Below are positions 1 through 11,718 of a stretch of 64,000 nt of DNA, piece by piece. The DNA is from Clarireedia homoeocarpa. Its lineage: Eukaryota > Ascomycota > Leotiomycetes > Helotiales > Rutstroemiaceae. The stretch lies in NCBI GenBank assembly GCA_001465935.1, contig LNKV01000030.1, positions 503,443 through 567,442 on the forward strand. The letters run 5' to 3'. Below the pieces are notes generated by a model. The model saw nothing but the letters and a program-made list of their open reading frames with translations, made no database searches and was not told where the DNA came from. Made by a program: the position numbers and the translations under genes. Position 1 is the first letter of the stretch. Every line of letters starts with the position of its first letter.

Positions 1-305
1 ATGAGGCCTCTTCTGAGACTCCCTCCTTCCGGATCTTTGTCCAGGCCTGGTCTGATTTATCGAATTGGGCATTCGAGGAGAGAACTACACTTAAAGTAGC
101 TAATTCACTCCACGTATTGTGTACAGCTCAGGGACTTTCAGGGATTTTACCTCGCCTGATATGCAGAGATGGAAGGATGTTCTCTGCTTTTCTCGCCTAA
201 GGCTCCAATTTGATCTCACTCTCAATCTCCATCTCCACAAGGTTAATTGTTCGAGCCTCAAAATTCTTGACCTCACGATAGTCGCAACACCCCATTCCTC
301 GCACA
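1..305. other. Window edge and leader of the uL15m gene
   Basis: Frame 1 is open from the first base to a TAA at 97-99 (32 codons), which could be the last exon of an upstream plus-strand gene, but I recognise no domain in so short a piece. The rest is a pyrimidine-rich leader running up to the ATG at 306. No other supported gene is seen here. Confidence 0.3.
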
Positions 306-1304
306 ATGCCACTGCGGCTATCAGCCCTTTCGGCTATCTGTCGTTCGGCGCCAATCGCATCGACACCTCTGGCTGCCTTTCTGGCACCTCTTCTGCAAGC
401 ACGAAATGCGTCAATTCTAGCATCGTTATCGGATAATCCTGGGGCATACAACAAGCGCATTCGTCGAGGTCGTGGTCCCTCATCCGGCAAAGGAAAAACC
501 TCAGGGCGTGGTCACAAGGGTCAGAAGCAGCATGGAAAAGTTCCCGCGAGGTTTCAAGGAGGCCAAACCCCGCAGGAGATTGTGCAGGGCAAAAGAGGGT
601 TTGATAACCAGTACGAAGTTTCTTGAATCTTTTTGGTCTAGGCCGTTCTTAGGAGAACCAGCTCTTCGGTGGATGCTTAGATCTTGATGGCTACTGACAT
701 GGCACTTAGATTCACAGACGACACGACACCAGTTAACCTAAACCGTATACAATCATGGATTGATCAAGGACGGCTTGACCCTACTCAACCTATTACCTTA
801 AAAGAACTGGCGAAGTCTAGATGTCTGCATGGTGTAAAAGATGGAGGAGTGAAGCTGTTGGCTAAAGGAAAGGAGGATTTGAAGGCGACTATCAACATTT
901 TGGTATCTAGAGCATCTGCAGCTGCTATCGAGGCTGTTGAGGCGCATGGGGGTAAAGTTACCACGAGATACTACTCAGCAACATCAATTCGAAGAGTTAT
1001 CGGTGGCGAATCTATGTCCAGCTTTCATCCACTTTCTTCAGCAGATGCTAGCTCGACCACTCCGCCGGTCCTGGACGTCGCGTTACCGAAGTCGCCAACA
1101 CCCACTTATCGTTTACCGGATCCGACGAGCCGTAAAGCCATAGAGTACTATAGAGATGCGGCGCATCGGGGTTACTTGAGCCACACGGTAGCAGAAGGTG
1201 AAGGACCAAGTTTGTTTTTCAAGCCACCCCGAGAGGGTAAATTCCACAAGAAGTCCAAGAAGACTGGAACGGCCGCTGCTGCAAGAGAAAACAGGCTATG
1301 GTAA
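306..1304 (+). CDS. MRPL10: Mitochondrial large-subunit ribosomal protein uL15m
   Basis: Structural protein of the mitochondrial 54S ribosomal subunit, bacterial L15 family. Two exons, 306-610 and 710-1304, are separated by a 99-bp intron with a CTGAC branch site; joining gives 299 aa and restores the L15 core GFDNQFTDDTTPVNLNRIQ across the junction. Residues 1 to about 35 are rich in Arg, Ser and Ala without acids, as in a mitochondrial presequence. Residues 51-75 carry the Gly/Arg-rich rRNA-binding signature (RRGRGPSSGKGKTSGRGHKG). The middle continues with TLKELAKSRCLHGVKDGGVKLL, a typical L15 C-domain, and a fungal tail of about 80 residues follows. The ATG at 306 is chosen because it gives the presequence. 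Identity is secure from family motifs. Confidence 0.93.
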
Positions 1305-3300
1305 GGAGGGGCTCACTTGTATACTACGTATGTTACATTTATGAAAAGCACAAATGGTTACGTTGGGCTGCGATACATCTGAGGCAAAGATCCCGTGGCT
1401 AGCACGACGGCGTCTGTCCTGAAGTCTGTAGCAAGGAATCGTAATCTTTTCCTGACCAGGAAGCCGATGTTACTTCCTATTGATGCTTTACCACAACCGA
1501 AGTTGTCTTGATCATGGCGATGCGGTAGATCAAGAATTCTAAGCTTCATGGTAAAAAAGCACCGAACGGTTGATTCGGCAGGTAGTTACGTGCTTTCGTA
1601 TATAGTTCTATGAAAGCAAAATGCTTCCAGCATTATTGTACATGGACACACTTCTCTCCCCAGTATAAAGAATGTTGAAAGAGTGGTATCATGGACGTAT
1701 TGTCCTCTGCGGAGAATCAAGTACCCCCTCCCCCCGACGTTCTTTGTCTTCTTCAGAGCACACCTTTCATGCCCCTAGGTCCAGAGTAATGCAACTGTGC
1801 CTTTAAGCAGCAGTTCACCCGAATAATACTAAAATTACCACTATCCGATACGGTTAGGATGAATCGATTCCCCTCGTCGGTCTGAAGCTTTAGATCGTAA
1901 CCGAAGCGAAGATTGCCCACGACATTCAGTCTAAGTAGTCTGGTTTTCTGGGTCATGTTAACGGCATGGGATTTCTAGATTTCGTGGAGAAGATTTCGTG
2001 GAAATATATAGATCTGCGATATCATGGTAGGCTTGAATATACGCTTGGAGCGTTGTGTAAGAACTTGTCCAACTAGCTGCCGGCTGGCTCTATATAGATG
2101 GCTGTCAACGGCAATTAGGACATTGTAGCTGGTTAGCCCTGGCCCTAGGGCTATGTAGGCCTTTGGTTTTGTTGTCCAGCCGTTCTTGTAAATATCTTTT
2201 GTCCCTCTAATCAACGGTCTTTCAGCATGGGTTTATTGGACCTTCCTCGCAGAGCTGCGGTTGAGCTAAAGACGAGCTTGTCCGGACCGTGTCTTATACC
2301 AGGACCTGGGATGGCTGATTGGTTTCTCGTAATCCTCTGTTTGGATTCAAGAAACAAAACACACCGGATTTAAGATGATTACTCCATGTTGTCAAGTGGA
2401 GGCGCTTCTTGAATGGGGATGAGGATAGCGTTCCCATACTGAAAAGCCAGCGATAAAGGCAAGAATGGAAGGATGTGTGCTGGGAGAGGAGAGAAGACTG
2501 GTGTCGTTGATTAAGTTAGGCGATTTTCGGTAAGACTAGGTGTTGATTTGCCGCTCTCCCTTTTGAACCCATGTGACATAGTTACTGAGTTGTAAACTGA
2601 TTAGATTCGGATCCGGGAGTGTCTCATGCCATTTTGGGCTCCGAAGAAAAGAATAGAATCAGTAGATTTCCGAAGATCTAGTTTGTATGTGGTAGAAGTG
2701 AGTTGGCCTGAGTTACACAAGAGAAACAAAATCCAACTTACAAGTGATGTTGATGGTCTGAAAATGCGCCTTTACACCCTGCTCCTGCATATATAAACTG
2801 CGGGAGACCCTCTTACCAAATACTTCAGCACACAATATGTGTTTCTTGAATGTGCGCTTCTGTTCTTGATGATAACACTCGCTGGATCTCTCATATAATA
2901 CGACCTTTTCACACAAAGTCGGCTCCAATGGAGTAGCACCAACTATTAGCATTTCAACCGTGTAATCTGACATGGCAATCAGCATGTAAAAAAGGCAAGC
3001 TAAAGGTATATGGAATCCTACATGATCCCCGAGGTATGGCTACATGGCCCAGAGGCCTTCAGAAGCAAGGCTCCATTGTAAAGTATGTCATATCACCGAC
3101 CAAGACAGTGATGGCAAAGCGGTCTTCTTGAGCACTGACTAGGGAGACCACCATCCTAGAAAAGGTAAGGAGCAAGCCATTTCCAACATTCTGTATTCAA
3201 CCCATGAGACACCCGTAGAGATCAATGGTAATGTTGACATCACGTATGCGGAAAAGTATCATGGTTGTCCATATTCACAACCCCATATTAGTTCACTCAT
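1305..3300. other. Gene-poor spacer
   Basis: About 2 kb downstream of the uL15m gene with stops in all frames and no ORF showing a recognisable domain. A short imperfect duplication of GAAGATTTCGTGGA lies around 1979-2003. Nothing else can be supported. Confidence 0.4.
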
Positions 3301-3579
3301 ATAGCAATAATCCCGGTCATCTGGGGTAAAATGCTAATGCGAGACCTACACGGCACAGCGCTCCGCATGATTGACTTTGCCCCAAACAAACTTACACCTA
3401 TCAATCGTGCTCCTTCTGTAGACCACGAATTTGACCTCATCCTCGAGTCTGGAGAGAAGCGTATCATGCGCCAGGGGGATGTAGATATCCAACGAGCCAC
3501 GGCACATCAGTGGAAGAACTTGACAGGCGGAGGAATGCTTTCTGGTCGTATGAAATTCGTGACCATGTTAGAGAAGTAG
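3301..3579 (+). pseudogene. Cupin-domain protein relic
   Basis: The frame from 3301 to the TAG at 3577 resembles the C-terminal half of small fungal cupin_2 proteins. It reads RDLHGTALRMIDFAP, then PSVDHEFDLILESGEKRIM, then QGDVDIQRATAHQWKN and RMKFVTMLEK. In intact members a YGIVLEGE-like beta-strand lies between the first two blocks. Here that segment is missing or shortened, and no start codon or upstream exon with the N-terminal half can be found. I read it as a decayed fragment. A real gene with unrecognised short upstream exons is the alternative. Confidence 0.5.
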
Positions 3580-4591
3580 CCCAGGACCCTTCAGTTACAA
3601 AGCTTCTAGTTCCTTTCAACGACAAAGATAACATGGATCTTTCCCTAATGGATGGGCTTCTTTACATTTAGCCGCTTAGTCCCAGATCATGGACTCAACT
3701 CTCTTTCCGTCGCCGGCTTGCTTCATTAGTGTCTACACCAGCGCCATGTGCCACACCGCGCGCGAAAGACATCTACCCGTAGATGAGTATGCAGAAACGA
3801 GGGACGCAGCTATTGCACTCGAGTCCAGTGGCATTGTGGCCGCCGTAGGCCATGACTTCGTCTTTTTAGCCTGAACGAGGATGGTTTCCTTTGAGTTGTT
3901 GATATGTCGATCTAGGGAATGGCCCTACAGACAACATGGATATTCACCATAAATACCATAGCCCCGAACAATCTCATCTCTTTACAAGACTCGAGCCACT
4001 TGATCTCGGAAGCTATTGGCTCAAGGTTTGCCCCATGGTTTAAGGATGTGCCCACCAACATCGTTAGCACATCCTTCCCCAAGACTGGTGCTCTATCGCT
4101 TTGGTATGCTATGCTGAAGCTCACGAAGAAGCGCTTCTCCGTTGAGTCTCATGCCTCCTGACCCGAGCGATGAACACAGACCCGTATCACATTTCGGAGT
4201 CGAGTCCGATCGCATCCGAGATTTACACATAGTTCTGGGGAATGTTTAAGATCAGTATACCGTCTTTGATCTCTTGAACTCTGAAAAGGATTTATAATTC
4301 ATGCAACAAACAAGTTATAAAAACCAAATTTCATAATTGTATATCACTTTATTAAAAATTATATTATAGATAATTTGAGGTGAAACTTATGTTGACAAGC
4401 ATACTATTATGAGCTAGGTTACACACTTGTACATGAACGGCCATATGTCCAAGCTTTCCCGCGTTTAGAGCTTCCAAGCTTTCCAAGTTCAAGAAACCAT
4501 AATAGATTTGATAACGACGTTACGAGAACAAAGTCATTCAATTCCCATTTACTGTACATAGTTTTACTTTTTTAAGTCGAACTGGGGCATC
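3580..4591. other. Unassigned region with short relic-like ORFs
   Basis: Two plus-strand ORFs, 3689-3874 (61 codons) and 3919-4161 (80 codons), have protein-like composition; the first contains ETRDAAIALESSGIVAAVG, which could be a helix of a decayed enzyme. I do not recognise either. Both follow the cupin relic and may belong to the same dead locus. The stretch 4280-4590 is AT-rich and leads into the MVP1 gene. Confidence 0.25.
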
Positions 4592-6974
4592 ATGTCTCTA
4601 TTTGGAGAATCTGTCGCGGCACCAAATCCCTCGAAGTCGCGGCTTTCTCTGTTTGACGACGATAGTCCAACGCCTGGATCTTCACTCTTCGCAGACGACG
4701 ACGACGTCTCTGGTGGTTCGCCGTGGGATATGCCAGCTCCGAAGAAGGCCGCGCGCGAGGACCTGCTGAAGAATTTGCTCCCTACCTCTGATGCGCCAGA
4801 TAGTTATGTTGATATTTTCGACGAAGTGCTTAAGGAGGGCAACGACGCAGGGGGAATGCTAAGCAGCGCTGGTGTCGCGAAAGTTCTCAGTGCTGCAAAA
4901 CTAGGAGCTGACGACCAAAGTCGCATAATGACGATTATTGCGCCGAATGGGCAGCTGCATGATATAAGCAGAAACGAGTTCAATGTGGTGTTGGCGTTGA
5001 TTGGCTTAGCTCAGGAAGGAGAAGATATCACACTTGATGGAGTAGACGAGAGGCGAAGGAGTCAGTCCTTTGACTTATGAATTGCTTGCCCTTGTGCTAA
5101 TCAGATTAATCGCGCAGATCTTCCGGTGCCCGAGCTTCCAGGCTTGACTACATTATCTACATCAAAACCAGATCCGCCTGCCATGGAGGAACCAGCAGCG
5201 GAGTTGCCCCAGAGGCCGACCACACCACCACCACCACCACCTGCACCGGCTTCTGTGTCGCCTCAGACAACTCGAATGACACGAAAAGACTCTCTTGACT
5301 ATCCAGAGGCTGATCCATGGGGTAGCCCGGTGCTTCATAAAGGTCATAATCATGCAAGTCCTCGATCAAATGGAGCGGCAGGCAATGGGGCACGAGAACT
5401 TCCAAGAACTGTGAGCGATTTCACCACTACTTCGACAGGCGAGAACTCAAATGGAAATCGACACCAACAATCAAGAGGTGCTCCAACAGAACCGGCGACT
5501 GCAGGCTGGGGATCTTATGAGACAAACGCCAACTTCAATAACTCGGCAACTCCACCTGTAGGTGGAGGTGGAGGTTTTGGTAGAGACGGCAATGAAGGCG
5601 AACGGCCAGAATCTACGGCACCAGCTCGCACGTTTGGTGGCGGTCGAGTAACAGGCACCGGTGTCGAGGAAACCATAGTTGTCAACCTACTTCCGGAAAA
5701 GGAAGGCATGTTTATGTTCCAACATCACAATTATCAAGTGTCCTCTGCTCGGAGGGGAAGTAAGGTTGTAAGGAGATATAGTGACTTCGTTTGGTTGTTG
5801 GACTGCCTGCACAAAAGGTTTCCTTTCCGACAATTGCCTCTTTTACCCCCAAAGAGAGTTGCTGGTAAGCCTAGGACTCCCAAGAGTGTGTTTATTAATT
5901 ACTAATGATATTTCTAGTTAATGGTAATCATCTTGTAGCCGATAATTCATTCATCGAGAAGCGGAGGAGAGGTCTTGTCCGCTTCTCGAATGCCTTGGTC
6001 AGACATCCCGTTCTCAGCCAAGAGCAGCTGGTGATAATGTTCCTCACCGTTCCAACAGTAAGATATCAATTCTTTTTATCTGGATCTGTCGGCGCTAAAT
6101 CCAGGCTAATTAGCATCAGGAACTTGCGGTTTGGCGAAAGCAAGCCACGATTTCTGTCCAGGAAGAATTCGTTGGAAGACCACTTCCTCCGGGGCTTGAA
6201 GACTCTCTACCTCCTACTCTCAACGACCTCTTCGCTCAGACCCGGCAAGGCATACGACGATCCGCTGAGATATACATAAACATGTGTACGCTCGTGGATC
6301 GCCTCGCAAAACGGAACGAAGGGCTTGCAGCCGATTCACTGCGCATAGCACTATCATTACAGTCTCTTACAGACGCATCTCAAGATACATATGCTATTGA
6401 TGCAAATGAAGTACCCCTACTGAACGAAGGTCTCCATGCCACTGCGAAGCATCTTTCAAATAGTCAAAGTCTTCTTGAAGATGAAGCTAGAGCCTGGGAT
6501 CAGGGTGTCTTGGAAGATCTTAAGCGGCAGCGAGATGCTCTTGTGAGCATGAGAGATTTGTTTGATCGCCGCGATCGTTATGACAAGGATAATATACCGT
6601 ACTTGGAGCGCAGAATCGAGAACAACGAGGCAAAGTTGCAAGCGCTACGAGCCAAACCGGAAGGCTTAGTCAAGCCAGGGGAAATGGAGAAAGTAACAGA
6701 GTCTATTATTAGGGTAATGTCCATAAATACCCACTACATATGCAGTATACTAACAAACTAAAAGGACAAGGAATCAATTGTGGCTCAACATGCACGAGGA
6801 ATCTTCATCAAAGAGTGCATCAGAGACGAACTCAGCTTCTTTCAATCAACGCAATACCACATCAGCCGCCTTAATCAAGATTGGGCACAGGAGCGTGTAA
6901 AATATTCCGAGCTTCACGCGGATAACTGGAAGCAGCTACAAGAAGAGCTGGAAAGTATGCCCTTGGGGGATTAG
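4592..6974 (+). CDS. MVP1: Sorting nexin Mvp1 (SNX8-like)
   Basis: PX-BAR sorting nexin acting in endosome-to-Golgi retrieval and vacuolar protein sorting. Five exons (4592-5060, 5118-5864, 5918-6057, 6120-6713, 6765-6974) give 719 aa with all phases consistent. The N-terminus (MSLFGESV, then FDDDSPTPGSSLFADDDD) is the acidic Mvp1 leader. Residues about 45-155 form an EH-like helical segment. Residues about 160-340 are low complexity, with a Pro run and a Gly run. The PX domain follows at about 345-450, with the phosphoinositide-binding RRYSDF and the loop PLLPPKRVAVNGNH created by splicing. Residues about 470-719 are a helical BAR-type region containing AEIYINMCTLVDRLAKR. Length and order match fungal Mvp1. 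No overlap with neighbours. Confidence 0.95.
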
Positions 6975-7670
6975 TTGAGGGTTAAATTGCGGCGTTTTTC
7001 ATTGTATTTACTTAAGGGAGGTTCAATCTGGTATTGTAGCAGGTTTGGTCGATTGTATACATAATGTTATCTGAAGGCTATAGGGATATGGGAAGTGGGC
7101 GCGATGATCAGTTTACGCATGGGTAATGAGGATTTATTCTAGTGATACCATGTTTGTGCTAAAAGCTACTCTTTTCAATGCAAAGTCTTACACTGACGCT
7201 GTCCCCTTCAAGAGCTGTGTAAATAATCTCATCAGTCCACGTTGTGGTGAGTGCTCTAGATTTATTTATCCCCCTTTCGAATTACATCGAAACGGCAGAC
7301 ACAAGAACTGTTGCAAGGCTACGCAATTCCCACCCTATACGAACCCTTCATTCTCTCTTTGCATAATCCAGACCTACCTTTCGTATCTTGGGGTTAGTAC
7401 AGGAGTACACGGCAGTAAGAATCATATCCTCTCCGTAGGCAATTTATCCTTTTCTTGCTCATAAGTATCGGCCTCGGTACAGCACAAGATGCCGTCAGTC
7501 AGGATGAAAGATTTTCGCTTATGATAAGATCCAGGCGGAGTTTACAATCATCATTGAACTTTAATTGCGACAGCTGCGGGACCAAAGACCGTACGAAGTG
7601 ACAAACCCCGCCATTTCAGTTCCATATTTGGTCGCACAAGCAAGACTTTCGTTGTTGCGCTCCTATCAAT
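6975..7670. other. Spacer between MVP1 and DCN1
   Basis: About 700 bp. A 112-codon ORF at 7126-7464 lacks recognisable domains and has random-looking composition, so it is not called. The region presumably holds the MVP1 3' end and the DCN1 promoter. Confidence 0.4.
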
Positions 7671-9247
7671 ATGCCTCCTACATCTTCTCAGCGCTCTTCG
7701 CTGAGCCAATTTATGCAAATTACTGGAGTGCAGGAACGTACCGCGGCAAGGGTGAGTGACAAATTGTTTAGATACTCTCTGTGTCTCTGAGCAAGAGCAA
7801 CCGGCTAACAATCCTGCTTTTATAGTTTCTGAAAGCGGCCGGTTGGAAAGTTGAAGCTGCTTGCGATAGGTGAGCTTTACATTTTTTTGCTGCATATACT
7901 AGACGGGCGAAACCACAACGGATAATATTTTAATCATTATTACTCCAACCTCGAAAGGGTCAAAGGACGACATGGCAGACGGGCGGCGAGTCGGTGCTCC
8001 GTTTAGGGATGGGTCCTCACGATCTCCTCAAGGAGATCCTTGGGCCGGATCTTTGGGACCGAACATCGCGGGAGGCCAAGGTGTGCGAGGGCCGGAAGTA
8101 GGGGCAATCATGGATTTGAGACCTCCCGAACAGCGAGAGACTCCAGCACGTTGGACTCCTCCATGGCCGAGTGTGATTCCACAGATCCTACGTGGCGGAG
8201 GAGCCATCCACGCAGGTCTGGATTTCCGCCAAAGCCAAGTCGATGCCTCGCGATCTCTAGAATCATGGAGGGCAGCTCTACCACCAACGACCACGACCAA
8301 CGTACGAGCGCCTATCATTTCTCACCCAAGCAGACATAGCGAATCTAGCTCAGTCCCCAAGGCTGCCATGACGCAAAAAGCATTAGATAGGAATTTAAAC
8401 CTTGGTCCTGTTACTGATACGAGGACTAAATATAGTTATTTTCAAGCCAGTGGTCTTGGAGGTCCTCCTCAAGCAAAAGAAAAGGAGTCGTTGACCAAAC
8501 TATTCGATAGCTACAGAAGTACGTATTCTTAGCAACACCTTTCCCGGGATCGGCGAGTTTCAAAACTAAGCAAGAGTTTATCAGGTCCGAATGATGATCC
8601 AGACGTTGTTACCGTGGAGGGAACTATGAGATACTTCGCCGATGATCTGGGGCTCAATCTTGAAAATGCGGAGATCCTCCTACCTTGCGAGATTATTCAA
8701 GCACCAGCTATAGGGGAGATGTCTAGAGAAGGATTTGTTGATGGTTGGAAAAAGCTTGGGTAAATCTTCTGTTTATACCTCTCTCATATCTAATGACTAA
8801 CACCATGCAAGACTAGATACTATACCTAAACAAAAGGCCTACCTTGCACATGCTGTCGCAACGCTATCCACTGACGAAGATTTGTTCAAGAGAGTATACA
8901 GGAATACTTTCATGTGTGCAAAAGAAAAGGGGCAGAAAGCTTTATCACTCGAAACAGCTATGGTTTATTGGGACCTCTTGTTCGCTCCACCTGGTAAGGT
9001 CTGGCAGACTGGTTCGACGGATTGGCTCAAGTTATGGACCGATTTCCTCAAGCAAAATTGGTCAAAGACTGTCAACAGAGACATGTGGAACCAGACTTAT
9101 GTGTTCCACCTCAAAACAATGGAGGATCCCAGTCTAGGTTTTTGGAATGAAGATGGGGCATGGCCAAGTGTGGTTGACGAATTCGTTGCTTGGGCAAAGA
9201 AGAATAGGGGCGATGGAGAAGGAGTTGACACAATGGAGACCGATTGA
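7671..9247 (+). CDS. DCN1: Defective in cullin neddylation protein 1
   Basis: Scaffold-type NEDD8 E3 that promotes cullin neddylation. Exons 7671-7751, 7826-7869, 8436-8518, 8585-8759 and 8812-9247 give 272 aa, the usual Dcn1 size. Residues about 5-45 are the UBA-like domain (SQFMQITGVQERTAARFLK, then GWKVEAACDSYFQ). About 70-265 form the PONY/DUF298 domain (VEGTMRYFADDLG, LPCEIIQAP, FKRVYRNTFMCAKEKGQK, NRDMWNQTYVF). Joining 7869 to 8436 rebuilds the ACDSYF sequence expected at the end of the UBA domain, which is why the long second intron (566 bp) is preferred over shorter choices. The other introns are 52-74 bp. The long intron contains an ORF in frame with exon 3, reported as a finding. 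Confidence 0.93.
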
Positions 9248-9483
9248 ATGGTATCTCAAGCAAGCACCTAGCTGCTCTTCTCATATCTTATTTGCAGCGA
9301 TGCATCACTGCGGCTATGGCGTTCTGGTAACAATCTGGCGTTTAGACCATTCAAGCCAACAGCGATTTTTCATGTTCTCATCACCATGTATGCATATTCT
9401 TCATCCATGGTCGATGAAATGGCAGTTCTTTCACCAAGTGCAGTTATATTGTTACAGTTCGAAGTGATCTCATTCCCCGCACA
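9248..9483. other. Convergent 3' spacer between DCN1 and MRP17
   Basis: Short stretch where DCN1 (plus) and MRP17 (minus) converge. It should contain both 3' UTRs. No gene seen. Confidence 0.5.
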
Positions 9484-9969
9484 TCAATTTTCCTGCATCA
9501 TCTCGTCCATAGTCCAAGGAATTGTTCCTCCGATCTTGCTCAAACTTTCTAGTGTTCCATCTCCCAACTTGACCGAACTGAACTTGATCATCCGAGGATC
9601 CACACCCAACGTATTCCGCACCTCATCCTGTGTCTTACTCGATGCATCAAATCTCATAACGAAGTAATGTCCATCTTGGTATTTTGCTTGATGTTTCCGC
9701 GTACGTCTGGGTAGACTTGAAACACCCCAGTTACGTATTCCGCGAATAGTGCCACCGGATCGGAGAACCAGGGAGCCTGCAGTACGGGCAATTCTATCCA
9801 GAAAACGACGGGTTAGTTCTCTGATTTATGGAAGCAGAGGCATCAATTAAGAGGACATACTCCTTGACCTCTTTGAGGTTGCCGGGTCGAACCTAAGGAT
9901 GTATTAGCAAATGTATATAATATCTGAGCTCCCATGGGCACTCACAATTGCTATCAGCTCGTACAACAT
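9484..9969 (-). CDS. MRP17: Mitochondrial small-subunit ribosomal protein bS6m
   Basis: Bacterial S6 family protein of the mitochondrial 37S subunit. Three minus-strand exons (9969-9946, 9892-9861, 9793-9484) give 121 aa. The first coding exon encodes only MLYELIAI, which with exon 2 forms MLYELIAIVRPGNLKEVKE, the standard S6 beta-1/alpha-1 start. Later come TIRGIRNWGVSSLPRR and QDGHYFVMRFDAS, the S6 core strands, with a short fungal tail ending TIPWTMDEMMQEN. Introns are 53 and 67 bp. The gene is divergent from RRB1 with 206 bp between starts. Confidence comes from the splice-restored S6 fold signature. Confidence 0.93.
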
Positions 9970-10175
9970 CTTTGGATCAACATTCCAAATTTGATGTTAA
10001 TGCGCCCGCAGTCGATGTCTGTCGACGACATCGGAATTTATTAATCCCGACGCTAAAAAAAATATTTTGACATGGGAATGCGATTGCAGTTTTCGATAAG
10101 AAAACCCCCACAATCCGTCGATAAATTTTTGGAAAAAGGTCGCAACACTTGAACTTTTTCCGCAATCCATGCAAG
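9970..10175. promoter_or_regulatory. Bidirectional promoter region, MRP17/RRB1
   Basis: 206 bp between two divergent start codons, AT-rich with an A8 run near 10056. It contains the palindromic decamer CCAAATTTGA at 9985-9994, which recurs in the other divergent mitoribosomal promoter of this window (39460-39469). The promoter role is inferred from geometry only. Confidence 0.45.
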
Positions 10176-11718
10176 ATGTCAAAGCGACCAGCAGAAGATG
10201 ATGAGAACCTGGGGGCCTCCTTAAAAGCTGGGCAGAGACCAGAAAAGCCGGCGCTGGACGACGGGGTTGGAGAATTCGAGGATGAATTTGAAGACGAGTA
10301 TGAGAGTGAGGATGAAATCTTAGAAGCGGGTGTAGATGGAAGGCCCGATGCGGAGAGAGAGGCAGAAGAAGCAGCTGGTGAGTTTGCGCCAATTTGATCT
10401 ATCTTGGTTGGGTTTCTAGCGAATCTATGCTAATACGTTGTCAGAGGCCATGGAAGTGGACCAGCAGACTTTCATAGTTGGAAGGCATAAACTGGAACCT
10501 GGACAGACATTGTCACCGGATCTTTCGACCTACGAAATGCTTCATGCTCTAAGTACGCCTTGGCCTTGTCTTTCTTTCGATATCATTAAGGATAACCTGG
10601 GCGACAATCGAAAAACCTACCCGGCTACCATGTATGCTGTGGCAGGAACACAAGCGGAAAGCAAGCGAGAAAAAGAGAATCAATTGATGATTATGAAGTT
10701 CAGTGGTTTGAGCAGGATGGAGCGTGAACAGGAAGAGGACGATTCCGATGATGACGAAGACGAAGATTCGGATCCCATCCTCGAGTCCGCTTCGATATCC
10801 CTCAACTCAACTACAAACAGAATACGCGCACACCAAATTCCAGCAGCTGATTCATCGCGGCCGCCGACTACCCTGACGGCTTCCATGACTGAAGCAAGCC
10901 AAGTTCTCATTCACGATGTGACCCCTCACCTTTCTTCTTTTGATACCCCGGGTACAATTATCACCCCACAGCAAAACAAACCTCTTTCTACCCTTCGGAT
11001 GCATAAATCGGAAGGATACGCGGTCGATTGGTCGCCTCTGATATCTACTGGAAAACTAGTGACGGGAGACAACGACGGCAAAATCTATTTAACGACACGT
11101 ACCGCAGGTGAAGGCTGGCAGGTTGACTCAAGACCATTCACGGGTCACACAGGAAGTGTCGAAGAACTCCAATGGAGTCCTTCAGAGAAGAACGTTTTTG
11201 CATCTGCCTCTAGTGATGGAACCATCAAAGTCTGGGATATACGAAGCAAAAGTCGTACCGCAGCACTTACCGTGCAAGTAAGCGAAACCGACGTGAACGT
11301 AATGTCTTGGTCGCGTCAAACTTCCCATCTCCTGGCATCTGGTGCCGATGATGGCGTCTGGGCCGTCTGGGATCTCCGACAATGGAAGCCGAGCAAAACC
11401 TCTGCACCATCCCAGCCGACGCCCGTGGCTAGCTTTAATTTCCACAAAGAGCAGATCACGAGTGTGGAATGGCATCCAACAGATGATAGTATTGTGGCGG
11501 TTGCCGCGGGTGACGATACTCTTACGCTTTGGGATCTGGCTGTCGAATTGGACGATGAGGAGAGTAGAGATACAGGGGGTGTCAATGATGTCCCGCCGCA
11601 ATTGCTGTTTGTGCATTATATGGCGAAGGTCAAGGAGGCTCATTGGCATCCACAGATCCCGGGTACATTAGTGGGAACAGGGGAGAATTTTAATGTATTT
11701 AAGACTATTAGTGTCTAG
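10176..11718 (+). CDS. RRB1: Ribosome assembly protein Rrb1 (GRWD1-like WD40)
   Basis: Nuclear/nucleolar chaperone of ribosomal protein L3 needed for 60S assembly. Exons 10176-10377 and 10445-11718 give 491 aa, with a 67-bp intron whose splicing restores EAAEAMEVDQQTFIVGRHKL. The acidic N-terminus (EFEDEFEDEYESEDE) and the internal acidic run at about residues 165-175 (EEDDSDDDEDEDSD) are hallmarks of glutamate-rich WD proteins. The block EMLHALSTPWPCLSFDII is the conserved CAF1C_H4-binding motif. WD repeats cover about 235-485 (HKSEGYAVDWSPL, GHTGSVEELQWSP, ASSDGTIKVWDIRS, SGADDGVWAVWDLRQ, HKEQITSVEWHP). The ATG at 10176 is preferred over the upstream in-frame non-ATG extension. Confidence 0.95.

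Noticed and set aside
7972..8532. 186-codon ORF as an independent gene
   Set aside because: It overlaps the DCN1 intron and exon 3 in the same frame, and two more ORFs overlap it in other frames, as happens in GC-rich stop-poor DNA. Kept only as a finding about the intron.
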